Shown here: positions 54,194 to 63,592 of the stretch, piece after piece
Layout of the letters: every line of letters begins with the position of its first letter
How positions within the stretch are numbered: the first letter of the stretch is position 1
Assembly (NCBI GenBank): GCA_963575745.1
Contig: CAUYUJ010018059.1
Coordinates: 1,005,001-1,069,000, forward strand
Direction: 5' to 3'
Length of the DNA: 64,000 nucleotides
From: Prorocentrum cordatum
Lineage: Eukaryota > Sar > Dinophyceae > Prorocentrales > Prorocentraceae
The notes under the pieces: generated by a model
Databases searched by the model: none
What the model was told of the DNA's origin: nothing
Seen by the model: only the letters and a program-made list of their open reading frames with translations
Program-made: the position numbers and the translations under genes

Positions 54194-54568
54194 CTAGATC
54201 ATCTCGCCCGCTGCATCCAAGAGTCGGTCCACTTCGGCGGCGTACCCTGTGTAGAATTGCTTGTTGACCGCGTCGCACAGCGCATACCCCTGACGACCGA
54301 TCGGCACGAATCGTGGGATTCTTCTTGCCGCCCCTCCAGAACCATGAAGCACGTCGTGGTCATCCGATTTCTGGTCCTTCGTCCCCAGGAACTCCTCAGT
54401 TTCGGCCAAGCGGCCTGTCCCAGCATCCCATGGTGCATGTGAATGACATGCCTCGTCGCCTGGGCCGCTCTGCCCGCGATGTGTACGGTCCCTCGTGCGC
54501 TCGGTCGCATGGTCCTTCTCATCGATGAAGTCGTCTAGGAAGATAGCCACAGGGGGCCAGAAAACCAT
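54194..54568 (-). pseudogene. Protein-like open frame, unidentified (possible decayed gene, part 2)
   Basis: A 124-codon frame ending in TAG at 54196-54194. The last ~50 residues (RFVPIGRQGYALCDAVNKQF, then YTGYAAEVDRLLDAAGEMI) have the balanced composition of a real protein, unlike the repeat frames elsewhere. The beginning runs into the 72-bp palindrome at 54543-54614, so the native start is missing. With the frames at 54904-55665 on the same strand it may be one decayed gene or mobile-element ORF. I recognise no family. Confidence 0.25.
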
Positions 54569-54614
54569 GGCCGCCCAAAATGGGCGGCCATGGTTTGTCT
54601 GGCCCCCTGTGGCT
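54543..54614. mobile_element. 72-bp near-perfect palindrome
   Basis: AGCCACAGGGGGCCAGA, then AACCATGGCCGCCC, a 5-base AAAAT centre, then the inverse GGGCGGCCATGGTT and TCTGGCCCCCTGTGGCT. One half-site (AACCATGGCCGCCCAAAATG) is repeated at 54669 next to an AT tract. Confidence 0.9.
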
Positions 54615-54617
54615 TAA

Positions 54618-54693
54618 CACACGCACGTCCAAAGCGGCCCAAGACAAACACCGGTGCCTGGCCAAACAAACCATGGCCGCCCAAAATGGGCGT

Positions 54694-54733
<40 letters not shown>

Positions 54734-54776
54734 CACGTCCATAGCGGTCCAAGACAGAAACCGGTGCCTGGCCGGT
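54618..54776 (+). repeat. Duplicated ACGTCC-GCGG segment and (AT)n tract
   Basis: CACGTCCAWAGCGGYCCAAG and ACCGGTGCCTGGCC occur at 54624-54662 and again at 54735-54772, separated by the half-palindrome and a TATATATA run (54694-54726). Confidence 0.8.
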
Positions 54777-54903
54777 CTAGCGCGAAAGACCACCAAAATT
54801 GTAGTCCGCTGCACACTGTCCGCAACACAACACAACATGCTCATAATAGAAATTGTTTAAAAGGGCGGCGGGGTAGCAGTCAGCCTTTTCCGCGATGGTA
54901 ACT

Positions 54904-55665
54904 TCACACGTCCGAAGTGTCATCGGTCCTTGGTGAAGAGAGTGTCACCCTTGGTTCGAAGTGGTTGGCCCTGCATGAACAATGGCTCCCCTGTGGCACT
55001 GGGTCGTCACGTCTCCGAGTTTGTATGAGCTCGTTCGCGTCGTATTTCAGCGCGTGGCATTTGAGACATTCTGGACCGGTGAGAACTCCAGGCGTGCTGC
55101 CATCGACACTTGACATCTGATGAACTCGATCGTATATTGGAACCGTCGCCTACGACGATCCAATTCTCGTGATGAGACTTGAGCTAAGATGTGAGAAATC
55201 GTCGGCGACGTCTGTGAGCGGAACCTTCCCACCTGCTGCGTGCCGCTCACAATCACCATCCTTGCAAACTCCATCCTTACTGACTCTCCCCGCAACCTCC
55301 GATACGATGGTGGCATACTCCGCGTCCGCCTCGGCCAATGCCGTCTCCATCTGCTCGGCGCACGCTGACTGGGTCTTGACCCAAGCCTGGTATGTATCCA
55401 GATTGCCCACCTCGAACTTCTGGATGCGGACGTGGCACATTGGTGTACTGTTGCGTTGGATCGTGTACATCGTTCGTACTTGTCTCGGTCGGATGCAAGA
55501 AATTAGTCCATGGTTCGATCCATCCCACCCTTGTATGGCTTCTTGCAAACATGCCTCGTAATACACGCATCCAGAAGTTAGCCAAGCGGAAATGTTGCGA
55601 ATGCTGTTCCACACCAACCTTTCCTGACATATTGAATGTCTCGCCTGAGACTTCAATTGTGACAA
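54904..55665 (-). pseudogene. Protein-like open frames, unidentified (possible decayed gene, part 1)
   Basis: The 171-codon frame 55665-55150 includes RTMYTIQRNSTPMCHVRIQK and LDTYQAWVKTQSACAEQMET, then ALAEADAEYATIVSEVAGRV, with balanced, non-repetitive composition and a probable amphipathic helix. Downstream on the same strand in another frame (55116-54904) is a Cys-containing stretch with PECLKCHALKYDANELIQTR. The frame change and stop between them suggest introns or decay. The local DNA is also AT-richer and free of simple repeats. No family recognised; a retroelement or single-copy gene relic are both possible. Confidence 0.25.
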
Positions 55666-55669
55666 TACG

Positions 55670-56050
55670 GATGCGGTAAAACGAGCTGGAGCATTATATG
55701 GCCAGTGGTGACAAGGCGAAACACTACAACGCTAGAGCCGCCACAACCACCACAAGACACTACATAACCGCAGAGGGGTGATGCGGACATCACGGCAAGA
55801 GCTCCATCTTGTATCGTCCACAACCGAATCGCCCATCACAAATGCCACCTAGTGACGGGCCACTTGCTCGTACATCGCGCCCATGTGCCCTTGGATTCAT
55901 AGAAGCTGGGGCCAGTGAGGTACAAGACAAGCCCTTTGCATTTCGAAATGGAAATGCCATTGCGGTCAAAGCTGACCATCACCAGAAACTTTCATATACT
56001 GGAGCGAACTTGATCTGGTAGGGCCAGGCCGCTGCACCAGCTATGTGACA
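55670..56050. other. Unassigned sequence
   Basis: Balanced composition continuing from the preceding frames. A 70-codon plus-strand frame (55809-56021) has no recognised motif. Confidence 0.3.
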
Positions 56051-56054
56051 CGGA

Positions 56055-56650
56055 AATGCGCCGACCCTGTCAACGTGTGTGAGAGAAAACGTCGTCGTCG
56101 CGGTCGGTGCTCCCCTTTTCCATTTGAAAAGACGTCGTCGTCGTCGTCGCCGCTCTCCCCCTTTCCCTGGGACAAACGGAAATCCAACAACGTTGTCATC
56201 GAATCGATGGGAAGCCCCTTCCCGTTGGTCCCTTCCCCGCCAGGGGGCGGGGGGGGGTCCTGGGAAAGTTTCCGCGGGGGGGGCACCGGGCAGGTTCCGA
56301 GGGGGGTCCCGACGAGGGGGGTCCCAGGGGCGTGGTCCAGGGACGGGTGGGGTCCGGGAGGGCCTGACCCCTCCCCTCTCCGACCGAGACGGCCCAAGGG
56401 AGCCTGACAGAGCCGCGAGAGGGGAAACACACATCGGTCGAAGGAACGGCTCGATGGGGGGGGGGGTCCCGGGAAGGGATCGCTTGGAGCGGTCCCGGGG
56501 GTCCTGGGATGGGGGTTCAGAGGCCAACAGGGCCACCAAGGACCCCCACGAGGGATTGCGAGCGTCGTCGTCGTCGTCGCCGTCTTCTTCGTCGTCCCCC
56601 TGCAGGGTCGCCGGCAGCCCGGCAGCGGCCGTAGAGCCTTCGCAACATTG
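56055..56650. repeat. Composite repeat family K, copy 2
   Basis: Left end GCCGACCCTGTCAACGTGTG; then CGTCGTCG words, TTTCCCTGGGACAAACGG, ATCGATGGGAAGCCCCTTCC, G-run blocks and GGTCCCGGG words; right end GGTCGCCGGCAGCC, then GCGGCCGTAGAGCCTTCGCAA. It matches copy 1 (24185-25012) end to end but has one unit where copy 1 has four. From 56651 to 56925 nothing is supported. Confidence 0.8.
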
Positions 56651-56928
56651 ACTGTCGTCCGTCGATGACCGATACCTGGCGTCGGTTCTGGGGGACCTTT
56701 CGATCGTCGACACCGCTGGTATTTACAACATGTTGCCGATCGTTGTGCTACAGAAATTCTAGGCGAACTACATGAGCATCAACTCGCTCTTCCGATACCC
56801 TGTGGCAAGGTAAGGGCGTGTTGAACCGGTACAGACCTTCAGGGTCAAATCCTCGACGCAGCGGGGCGGTGCGTGCAAATCCTGATAGCGCATTGAATAT
56901 AAAAATGGCGCGAGATCGGGACAAAATT

Positions 56929-57060
56929 GGATCGGGATAACTCGAAATCTCTGAGAATCGGCGGGTTTGGAGGATGTATTGGGCGCCGCGGCCGCTCCAG
57001 AGCGTTCCGGAACGCTCTGAGAGCGCTCCGGAACGCTCTGGAGCGATTTATCCCGATCCT
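56929..57060. repeat. Nested inverted repeat with GAGCGTTCCGGAACGCTC core
   Basis: The core at 56993-57043 is an almost perfect 51-53 bp palindrome made of CGCTCCAGAGCGTTCCGGAA and its inverse. Outside it, GATCGGGATAA (56930) faces TTATCCCGATC (57048). It could form a cruciform. Confidence 0.8.
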
Positions 57061-58195
57061 AGCCCTGTTTTAAATATTGAACCGGCTGGGCCTCGAAGGC
57101 AAGGGGGGACAAGGGGGATGGCGGTGGAGTCGGAGGCGCACGGGATCGGTCGGTCGGCCGGCCACGGCAGGATCCGCCATCTGGTCTCTGCCCAGAGTGG
57201 TGGGAACACCGATGGCCAGCCCTCGTTGTCAGGACAAGGAGGACGAACCGAAGGACGCTGGACGAAGGACGCGAACGAGGGAAGAATGGGAGGGGAAGGA
57301 GGCAGGAGGAGCCAGGAGCCAGGAGCAGGGAGGAGGGAGCAGGGGGGAAGGGAGGAAGGAGGAGCACGAAGCAACGACGAAGGAGGAGCGGTGCTGCCTG
57401 GCAGGGAAGAAGAAGAGGGGGAGGGGGGGAGGAGCCTCCTCGGGGAGGACCTCCGGCCAACCCCTCCCCAGGCCAGGCAGGCGCGCCGAGACGGGCCACG
57501 GCGGGCCACGCCGGGGTGCGCCAGCCGGTCGCCGGCCGAGGCAGAGCGCAGCTCGACCCTTCCTGGCAGCAGGGTGCGGAGGGCCTCCGCTGGGCGGGAG
57601 CGAGCGCTGGGCTGGGGCGGTGGAGACTCCACGACTCGGGTGTTGCTAGGAGTACCCCTGGCCCAAGGTACCCCCAGGATTCTCGGGATGGTCCAGGCGG
57701 CCTTCAGGGCACCCCTCACGAGGCCCAGAGGGCCCCAGGGGCTCCAAAATGGAGCGAAAAGCTGGGGGCACCTTGGGCCAGGGGCACTTCTGGCAACACC
57801 CGAACAACCGAGCTGAGGCTGCTGCGCCAAAAAGGGCGTGGTCTATCGCACCCGGGGGCGTCGAGGCGGCAGCAGAGCGGTGGCTCGGCTGCCAAGCGGA
57901 CCAGCGGGGGCGGCGAGGCTGGGGTTGGGCTGGGGGGTCGCACGCAGCATCCCCAAACCAAATTCACAACTGCCGCAGTCAAATGCGCCAAGGCCCACCA
58001 GCATGCCACAAGGACGCCCACCCCGGCAGTCTGACCTCTCACAAGATGAAGCCGATGGATACCTACTGGAACAGGGGATGCACGTGAAGAAAATAGTTCT
58101 TTGGCTCCGCGCGGCTGCTAGGGCCCCAGGCCCTGCAGGCACTGGAAGAGGTCCGCCTGAGAGCTCAGAAACCCCCGCAATGGGCACACGGCACC
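57061..58195. other. Gene-free stretch beyond the 3' end of the transporter gene
   Basis: 57220-57500 is purine-rich (GGAAGGAGGCAGGAGGAGCC type words) and 57500-57850 GC-rich, with a ~260-residue minus-strand Pro/Ser frame that is a composition artefact. The sequence next to the stop codon should hold the 3' UTR, but no polyadenylation signal stands out. Confidence 0.5.
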
Positions 58196-59206
58196 TCACC
58201 CGCTTCCGGCCTTGACCGTCGCGAGGGCGAGAAAGCCGCCCACTATGAGCGCCGAGCCGGCGAGCCCGGTTTCGTCGAAGCTGTCCCCGTGGAAAACTGA
58301 ATCGACGACGAGGGCTGTCGGGATTGTCAGCGCGCACGCCACAGCGGTCAGCAGCGGGGAGGTCCGCACCACTGCCAGGCCCAGGAACAGGTTGAACGTG
58401 GTGGCGAGCGCGGCGTTCACGCACAGGCCCCGGATGGCAGCGCCCGAGGGCAGCTCGGGCACCTCCGCGAGAGGCCCCCGCGCGGCGCTGATCCCGAGCA
58501 GCAGGGTGGCAGGCCAGAGGAGGGCCAGGTTGGCTGCAGACACGAGCGACAAGAAGAGGTTGGTGGTCAGGACGTCGAGGCCATCCACTTTCAGCGCCCT
58601 GTCGAAGAACACCTCATAGACTGCGTACCCCATCGCAGCGAGCATCACGAAGGCGTTGCCCACCATCTGCTCGCCGCGCGAACCTGGGTGGAGCGACGCC
58701 TTGTCCGACCCTGGATCCCTGCTGACCACGAATACGCCCAGCATGGTGGCGGCCATCGCCAACACATGCCTGGCCGAACATTGAGGCTCGCCCAGCAGCA
58801 GCTGAAGCACAGCGACCCAGCAGCCAGAGGTATTGAAGATCGTGGTCCCCGTGGCAACCGACGTGTGCGGCAGACCCACGTACCACAGCCAGTCGGCCAG
58901 CAAGAACACACAAGATAGCCAGACGGCGTTCAGGGGCAGGAGGCCGCCAGGCATCGCTTTCCTCAGCCTCGCCATGCTCTCGGCAGCGCTGCCGCCGCCG
59001 AGCAGAGTCAGGGGGAACACCAGCACACCCACCGAGTGGTTGAACCATGTGATGGCCATGGGCTTGTTGTAGTGCTCCACCTGAACCAGCTGGCACACTT
59101 CCGACTGCGCCACCCAGGTCAACACCAGCCCAGCCAGGTACGCGCAACCGCGCAGGTCGAGTCTGCCCTCCCCCCCCGCCGCGGAGCCGAGCAGCGCCTG
59201 CTCCAT
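58196..59206 (-). CDS. SLC35F5-like EamA/DMT membrane transporter
   Basis: Encodes a 336-residue membrane protein of the drug/metabolite transporter superfamily, closest in pattern to SLC35F5 and yeast YML018C/THI74, which reside on endomembranes (vacuolar in yeast); their substrate is not settled, and F3 relatives carry thiamine. Ten hydrophobic helices are visible at about residues 18-36, 52-70, 89-108, 115-138, 147-162, 182-200, 213-238, 257-279, 283-305 and 314-332. Family-type segments: NTSGCW at 125-130, GYAVYEVFFDR at 193-203, LLWP at 229-232, ALTIPTALVVD at 292-302. The coding part has no intron and is GC3-rich. The start at 59206 (MEQALLG) is chosen because helix 1 follows directly and the open frame upstream, to 59890, lies in inverted-repeat elements. 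Human SLC35F5 is longer, mainly at the N terminus and in loops. No DinoSL relic is seen upstream. Exact substrate unknown. Confidence 0.88.
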   Translation of the reverse strand: MEQALLGSAAGGEGRLDLRGCAYLAGLVLTWVAQSEVCQLVQVEHYNKPMAITWFNHSVGVLVFPLTLLGGGSAAESMARLRKAMPGGLLPLNAVWLSCVFLLADWLWYVGLPHTSVATGTTIFNTSGCWVAVLQLLLGEPQCSARHVLAMAATMLGVFVVSRDPGSDKASLHPGSRGEQMVGNAFVMLAAMGYAVYEVFFDRALKVDGLDVLTTNLFLSLVSAANLALLWPATLLLGISAARGPLAEVPELPSGAAIRGLCVNAALATTFNLFLGLAVVRTSPLLTAVACALTIPTALVVDSVFHGDSFDETGLAGSALIVGGFLALATVKAGSG

Positions 59207-59229
59207 CGGCAGCCCCCTGGCCCTCCCCT
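59207..59229 (-). promoter_or_regulatory. Candidate 5' leader of the transporter gene
   Basis: Between the chosen start codon and the foldback element lie only ~23 bp. On the coding strand the foldback's near arm ends in a pyrimidine-rich stretch and GCCGAG, so a trans-splice acceptor AG could lie at about 59226-59231. This is inference; no leader sequence is present in the DNA. Confidence 0.25.
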
Positions 59230-59443
59230 CGGCGGCGAGCCCACCAGGGGGGGAAGGCGAGAGGGGGGGCGGGCCCCCTCGTAAGGCTCGGCGGGCCTCC
59301 GGCCCTCTGCACTCTCCGAGGACCCTCCGAGGCCGGAGACGGCCTCTCAGCAGGCCGAGGGGGCCTTCGGAGAGGCCCCGCTGCCTCTCTGCGAGGGCCC
59401 GCCCCCGCTCTCTGACGTCTCCCCCCCCCCGGGCTCGCCGCCG
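59230..59443. mobile_element. Foldback element family J, copy 3
   Basis: The ends are perfect 13-bp inverses, CGGCGGCGAGCCC at 59230 and GGGCTCGCCGCCG at 59431-59443. Further pairing inside: GGCGAGAGGGGGGGCGGG against CCCGCCCCCGCTCTC, and CCTCCGAGGCC against GGCCTTCGG-type words. It lies immediately upstream of the transporter start and in frame with it, which lengthens the apparent protein. Confidence 0.75.
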
Positions 59444-59534
59444 CTCCCCTCCCTGCCTTGGCGCACGGGGCAGCTTCAGCTCTCTGTGCGGGTCGCGCGG
59501 CGCAGCGCCACCATCTCGGCGCCAAGGCCCCCGT

Positions 59535-59664
59535 GGCTCGGACGTCCATGTCCCGTGCACTTGTCGTTTTCGCCCGTGCTTTTTCATTTGTACTTTTGCT
59601 CGATGGTCCAGGATGGTCCTCGATGGTTCTCGCCGAGGAGAAATGCACACGTCCGAGCGATGCC
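59535..59664. mobile_element. MITE-like element, family F, copy 2
   Basis: 130 bp. GGCTCGGACGTCCATG at one end, GCACACGTCCGAGCGATGCC at the other. Inside are CTTTTTCATTTGTAC, GCTCGATGGTCC and GTTCTCGCCGAGGAGAAATG. It matches copy 1 at 21740 across its length. Confidence 0.75.
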
Positions 59665-60210
59665 ACCGCCCCCCCTCGGCGCCAGCGTCGCCCGCGGCTC
59701 GCCCCGGGCCCCTGCAGCCCGACCCTCCTCGCCGAGAAGAGCCGAAACGCACGACGGGAGCGGTCTCGCCTCCCCGCCACGCCAGTCGTGTGCCCCCCTC
59801 GCCTGCGAGCCCCCCGGGGGCATCTGCATGCCAGAGAGCGAGCCGGGAGCAGCATCCGCCTGGATTCGCCGAGTCGCCAAGGTCGGCCAAGGGGGACAGA
59901 GCGGCCGCGACGCGATGGCCCGAAGAGATGGCCCCACATCATCTCAGCTGACGATTTACCCTTCTGCCAGACACGCATGAAAGAGCAACCGCTGGATATG
60001 GATCCCCCGCCGTTGTCTCGAGGCACGATGTGGGGTACCATGAAATCGACGCTGTCCCTCCAATCGTGTCGAGCCTCTACTCAACGTCCCTCCAATCCTA
60101 AAAGCTGTCACGAAGCGCAGACACTGGCTCAGGGAGGGCCAGGAATTCCTTGGGTGTTGTCGAAGCTTGTCGCCCGACCAGCTCCTGAAGCCCGGAACCA
60201 CAGCTGAGAA
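59665..60210. other. Unassigned sequence upstream of the transporter gene
   Basis: GC-rich to about 59930, then balanced. Open frames on both strands overlap without any recognisable domain. Any upstream exon or promoter of the transporter would lie here, but no TATA-like or TTTT box can be singled out. Confidence 0.35.
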
Positions 60211-60214
60211 TACA

Positions 60215-60405
60215 AGTCTCGGGAACGGTCCAAGACGGCCTCAAGATGGCACAAGATAGCCCGAGCTGCCCCCCAAGACCGCGTGAGATACCCACCTCTT
60301 CCTAAGGTGGACACCAGGATGGCCCAGAGAGGCCCCATGATGGCTCCAGGATGGCTCCCAGGAGGTCACGGGGTATCCAGAGGAAGCCCCAAGATTGCCA
60401 AAATC
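60215..60405. repeat. Degenerate CCAAGANGGCC repeat (family P)
   Basis: GGTCCAAGACGGCCTCAAG, ATGGCACAAGATAGCC, CCCCAAGACCGC and CCCAAGATTGCC words. From 60406 to 60819 I see mixed sequence without a supported gene. Confidence 0.55.
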
Positions 60406-60819
60406 ATCAAAACCTACCACTGTGCCACTGGCACGCATACGCCCGAGATGGGTACAGAAAGATGGGCACAATGCCCAACAACAAATGTTGTCCAAAAGCG
60501 ACAGCGGCCTCCGTCGGGCAGGCGCCTTGCTCTCTCAAACAGACAACGTCCGCGGCGACACCGACAGCTAGTGCGGCTCAGAATAGACAGGAACTGCTCT
60601 CCGTATTTGTCCCCATTCTTTTCGTACCCACTTCGATCGTGCGGGGTAGTGGAGTGGTCTCAGGTCCTTCAAAAGCATCCACGTGAAAACAATCGTAAAC
60701 GCGGGGGTCCTCCAGAGCCTTCCAGAGCTACGAACCTCTCGGGCCCAAGGGCTTCTGCGAGCTCTCGAAGACTCCCAAGCCGTTCCCCGAACAGCTCCGC
60801 TGACTGCGGCTAAACTTAG

Positions 60820-60972
60820 GTTGGGCATGTCCCCCCTACAGGGGGATTTTGGACGAACATTAAAACATAGATAAAGCATGCCCCGACATAGTCAATCATA
60901 GTAAAACAAATCCTCCCCAGACTATTCTTTCCTGATTTTATAATATTCCTCCTGTAGTGGGACAGGCCCGAC
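60820..60972 (+). mobile_element. MITE/introner-like element, family A, copy 6
   Basis: 153 bp. Left end GTTGGGCATGTCCCCCCTAC, then AGGGGGATTTTGGACGAACA; AT-rich interior with CATAGTCAATCATAG; right half CCCAGACTATTCTTTCCTGA, TCCTCCTGTAGTGGGACAGG, CCCGAC. Flanks CGGCTAAACT (60808) and CGGCTACACT (60976) form a 10-bp duplication with one change. TTAG precedes the element and TTA follows it. Confidence 0.92.
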
Positions 60973-61024
60973 TTACGGCTACACTGTGGAATGGGCCAGC
61001 TCTTCCTTGCCGAGCGACGGGCGC

Positions 61025-61235
61025 CCGGCACTTCGTTGGAGAAATCCTCAGAATTCCGGCTGGCGCACGGCGCTTCACGTTAGACATCCTCAGAATTTCA
61101 ACAGTGCGCGATGCGAAATCCATCGGCGCTTCCCATGAGACATCCTCAAATTTCCAACAGTGCGCGAGGCGAAGTCCTCAAAATCCAACAGTGCGCGAGG
61201 CGAAATCTTCAAACATTCCAGCAGTGCGCGTGGCG
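61025..61235 (+). repeat. Short-unit part of the 61-kb array
   Basis: Truncated units of ~35-65 bp with GAGACATCCTCAAATTTCC or GAAATCCTCAGAATT, and CAACAGTGCGCGAGGCG. They are related to, and in the same direction as, the forward half of the adjoining array. Confidence 0.75.
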
Positions 61236-61850
61236 GTCCAGCCAGCCCGCTTCGCCGAAGGCATCCTCGCAACTCTGGCCTCCGAGGTGCCGCACGTGAG
61301 GTGGTCAAGCCCGTTTCAGCTGGGACACCCTCGCAACGCTGGGCTCCAAGATGCCTCGAGGGCGCGGGGTGGTCGGACCCGTTTCGCCAGAGACGTGCTC
61401 GCAAGTATGAGCTCCGAGATGACGTGTGCGCGGTGCCAGGCCCGTTTTGTCTGAGACATCCTCGCAAATATGGACTGTCAGAGGGAAGGAGGGAGCGGGT
61501 CTGGGCGCTTCTGACAAGACACCTGTTGCGAGGCATCTCGGAGCCCAGTGTTGCAAAGATGCCTCAGGTGAAACGGCCCCGACAACCTCGAGCGCGGTAT
61601 TTCGGAATCCACATTTGCCAATCTATCTCGAACAAAACGGGCCAGACCACTTCGCGCACGGCAATTCGGAGTCCAGAGCCGCGAATGCGTCTGTGCGAAA
61701 CGGGCGCGACCACCTCGCATGCGGCATCTCAGAGTCCAGCGTTGCGACGATGTCTCAGGCGACACGGACCAGACCACCTCGCGCACGGCCCGAATTTGGA
61801 AGATGCCTCACGCAGAACCTGGGCGCCGGCCGGAATCTGGAGTATGTCTC
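61236..61850. repeat. ~64-bp tandem array that inverts at its centre
   Basis: The forward half has CTCGCAA at 61266, 61330, 61398 and 61461 with CCCGTTTCGCCNGAGAC and CTCCGAGATG words. The second half has the same unit reversed: TTGCAAAGATG, TTGCC, GCGAATGCG and TTGCGACGATG at about 61551, 61615, 61681 and 61742, each with GTCTCAGGCGAAACGGGCC and CATCTCGGAGTCCAG variants. The turning point is near 61505. The two halves could form a large imperfect hairpin. Confidence 0.85.
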
Positions 61851-61964
61851 TGGAGAAACGTGGGCGCCTGGTCAGAAAGTGTTCATACCACAGCAGGACA
61901 CCAGGCAGCGGAGCTGTGTGGGCACAACGCTCCTTTGCGCGATGCTATAATTCTCGCCCCTGTC

Positions 61965-62290
61965 GGCGGTCGGCATCAAGAGCGTCCGAGGTGCCCCCCA
62001 AAACCACTCAGAAAGGTCCCAAGGCGGCCCCCGAGATCACCAAGAGCGGACCAATATACTATTCTCATTTCCGCGTAACGATCGTTGTCCCGGGGGGGAA
62101 GGCAGCTAACCGTAACGCTAGGGGTATGTTGCTCCCATCGTACTTAAGGACCACATCCCAGAAACAATTTCGAGCACCCGAACAGGTGTCAAAAGAGCCG
62201 AAACAATGGCGGACGAGTGTCTCCCAGGGCCCGGCACGTGAACACCCTCGAGTTTCGGTACTGTCTTGGTGCTCAAAATTCTTTCTGGTG
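61965..62290. other. Unassigned sequence with a short CCCAAGG run
   Basis: 61990-62050 carries GGTGCCCCCCAAAACC and CCCAAGGCGGCCCC words (family P), then AT-richer sequence without a supported gene. Confidence 0.4.
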
Positions 62291-63535
62291 ATCAAGGTTT
62301 CAAAATAGATTGGAACATCAGAACGCTAGGGCGGGGTGGTGCACGTTGGGGCGGGGGCGCGCTGCGATCACCGTAGTACTCGTGCGAGCACCCCGTAATG
62401 CCTGTGAGCACCACGAATGCTTGCGATCCGACCACCTGCGCAACGCCGGAAAGCACCGGCATGGCGCCTGCGAGCACTGGCGCCGGCTCTGGCGAGCACT
62501 GGCAAGGCTCCCCCAAAAACGCACAATCGCTACTGTTGCCAAGGGGGCTTGGCCAGGCCAACGATCGTTGCGCGCCGGAGGATGAACAAAAAAGGATCCA
62601 AGAGTGAAGAGCCCTCCAGAAGCCCCCAGAGGCGCCCAAAGGGCCTTCAAAAGGTTCCCAAGAGAACGCGCGGCACTCAACAGGCCCCCCATAGGCTCCG
62701 AAGTGGCCCACATCCCAATAAGCGGAATTCTTGCGGCGTTTCTGAGGACGTGTCGAAAAGCGTGTCATGATGTGCACAGGGCCGTGCCTGGGGCCGCGCC
62801 TAGGGAGGGCCGCCATGGAACCCCCAAAGAGGAAATCGAGGAAAAGGTAGAGGCACGGTATGGGTACCCTTTCGTCTTCTGACTGAGGGCGTCTGGGGAC
62901 GTGCGAAGTGGCGCGTCGGGGGGCGTGCCCCATCGGCAAAGCTTGGGGCACCGCCCCCGCGCGCCGTGCCCCCAGTGCCCGCCCTGCTGCCGCGGCCTTG
63001 CCCTCCGAGGTGCCGCGGCCCCAGGGAGGTCGGAGGGCGGGCGGGGAGGCCGTGCCCAGGGGGGGGCGCACCGCCCTCGCGGGGCGCGCAGGGCCCAGGC
63101 TTCAAAACGAAACGTGGCGACTCCCCGAGGGGGGAGAGACCGCGCGGTCCCGTTAAAGGGCGTCTTAGCCCGCGCGGCCTGGCCGCACTCCGCGAGGTCG
63201 CTGCGCATGGCTCGCGAGCAGCTCTGTGGCTTCAGCCCCGTTGGCGTTCACTCTGACCAACGGCCCGAAAACTGCTGAGTTGCCGAAGTGCGGTCGGGCC
63301 ATGGCTGCGTGGACTCGGGGCCACGGGTTTCGCCGCGACTTATCTCAAAATGAAGATGATGCGTGAAAAACACGTGACCAGACATGGCCGCAGTCACTAC
63401 ACATCCCCCATTGGAAGATCCAGCCACGAGGCCGACATCTGATACCTTTTCATATGCGAAAATGCACGCGCGCGTACAAACAGAAAACAACCCCTGACGA
63501 TCATATTTTGGCACGATTAGATCCTTCAGCATAAT
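62291..63535. other. Unassigned region
   Basis: 62400-62500 has degenerate GCGAGCACTGGC and GCACCGGC words; 62590-62690 has family P words. 62890-63200 is GC-rich and open in several frames (Ala/Arg/Pro). No frame carries a domain I can name. Confidence 0.4.
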
Positions 63536-63539
63536 GCCA

Positions 63540-63549
63540 TGTTGTTCTC

Positions 63550-63583
<34 letters not shown>

Positions 63584-63592
63584 CGCCAAGAC
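63540..63592. repeat. (CT)n microsatellite
   Basis: CTCTCTCT run with a single GCT interruption. Confidence 0.95.

Noticed and set aside
57048-57830. 260-codon Pro/Ser minus-strand frame near the transporter
   Set aside because: Purine-rich strand composition explains the open frame; there is no similarity to a known domain.
59207-59890. N-terminal 228 residues of the transporter open frame
   Set aside because: The stretch lies mostly in a foldback element and a MITE, has no family similarity, and helix 1 of the transporter begins right after the Met at 59206.
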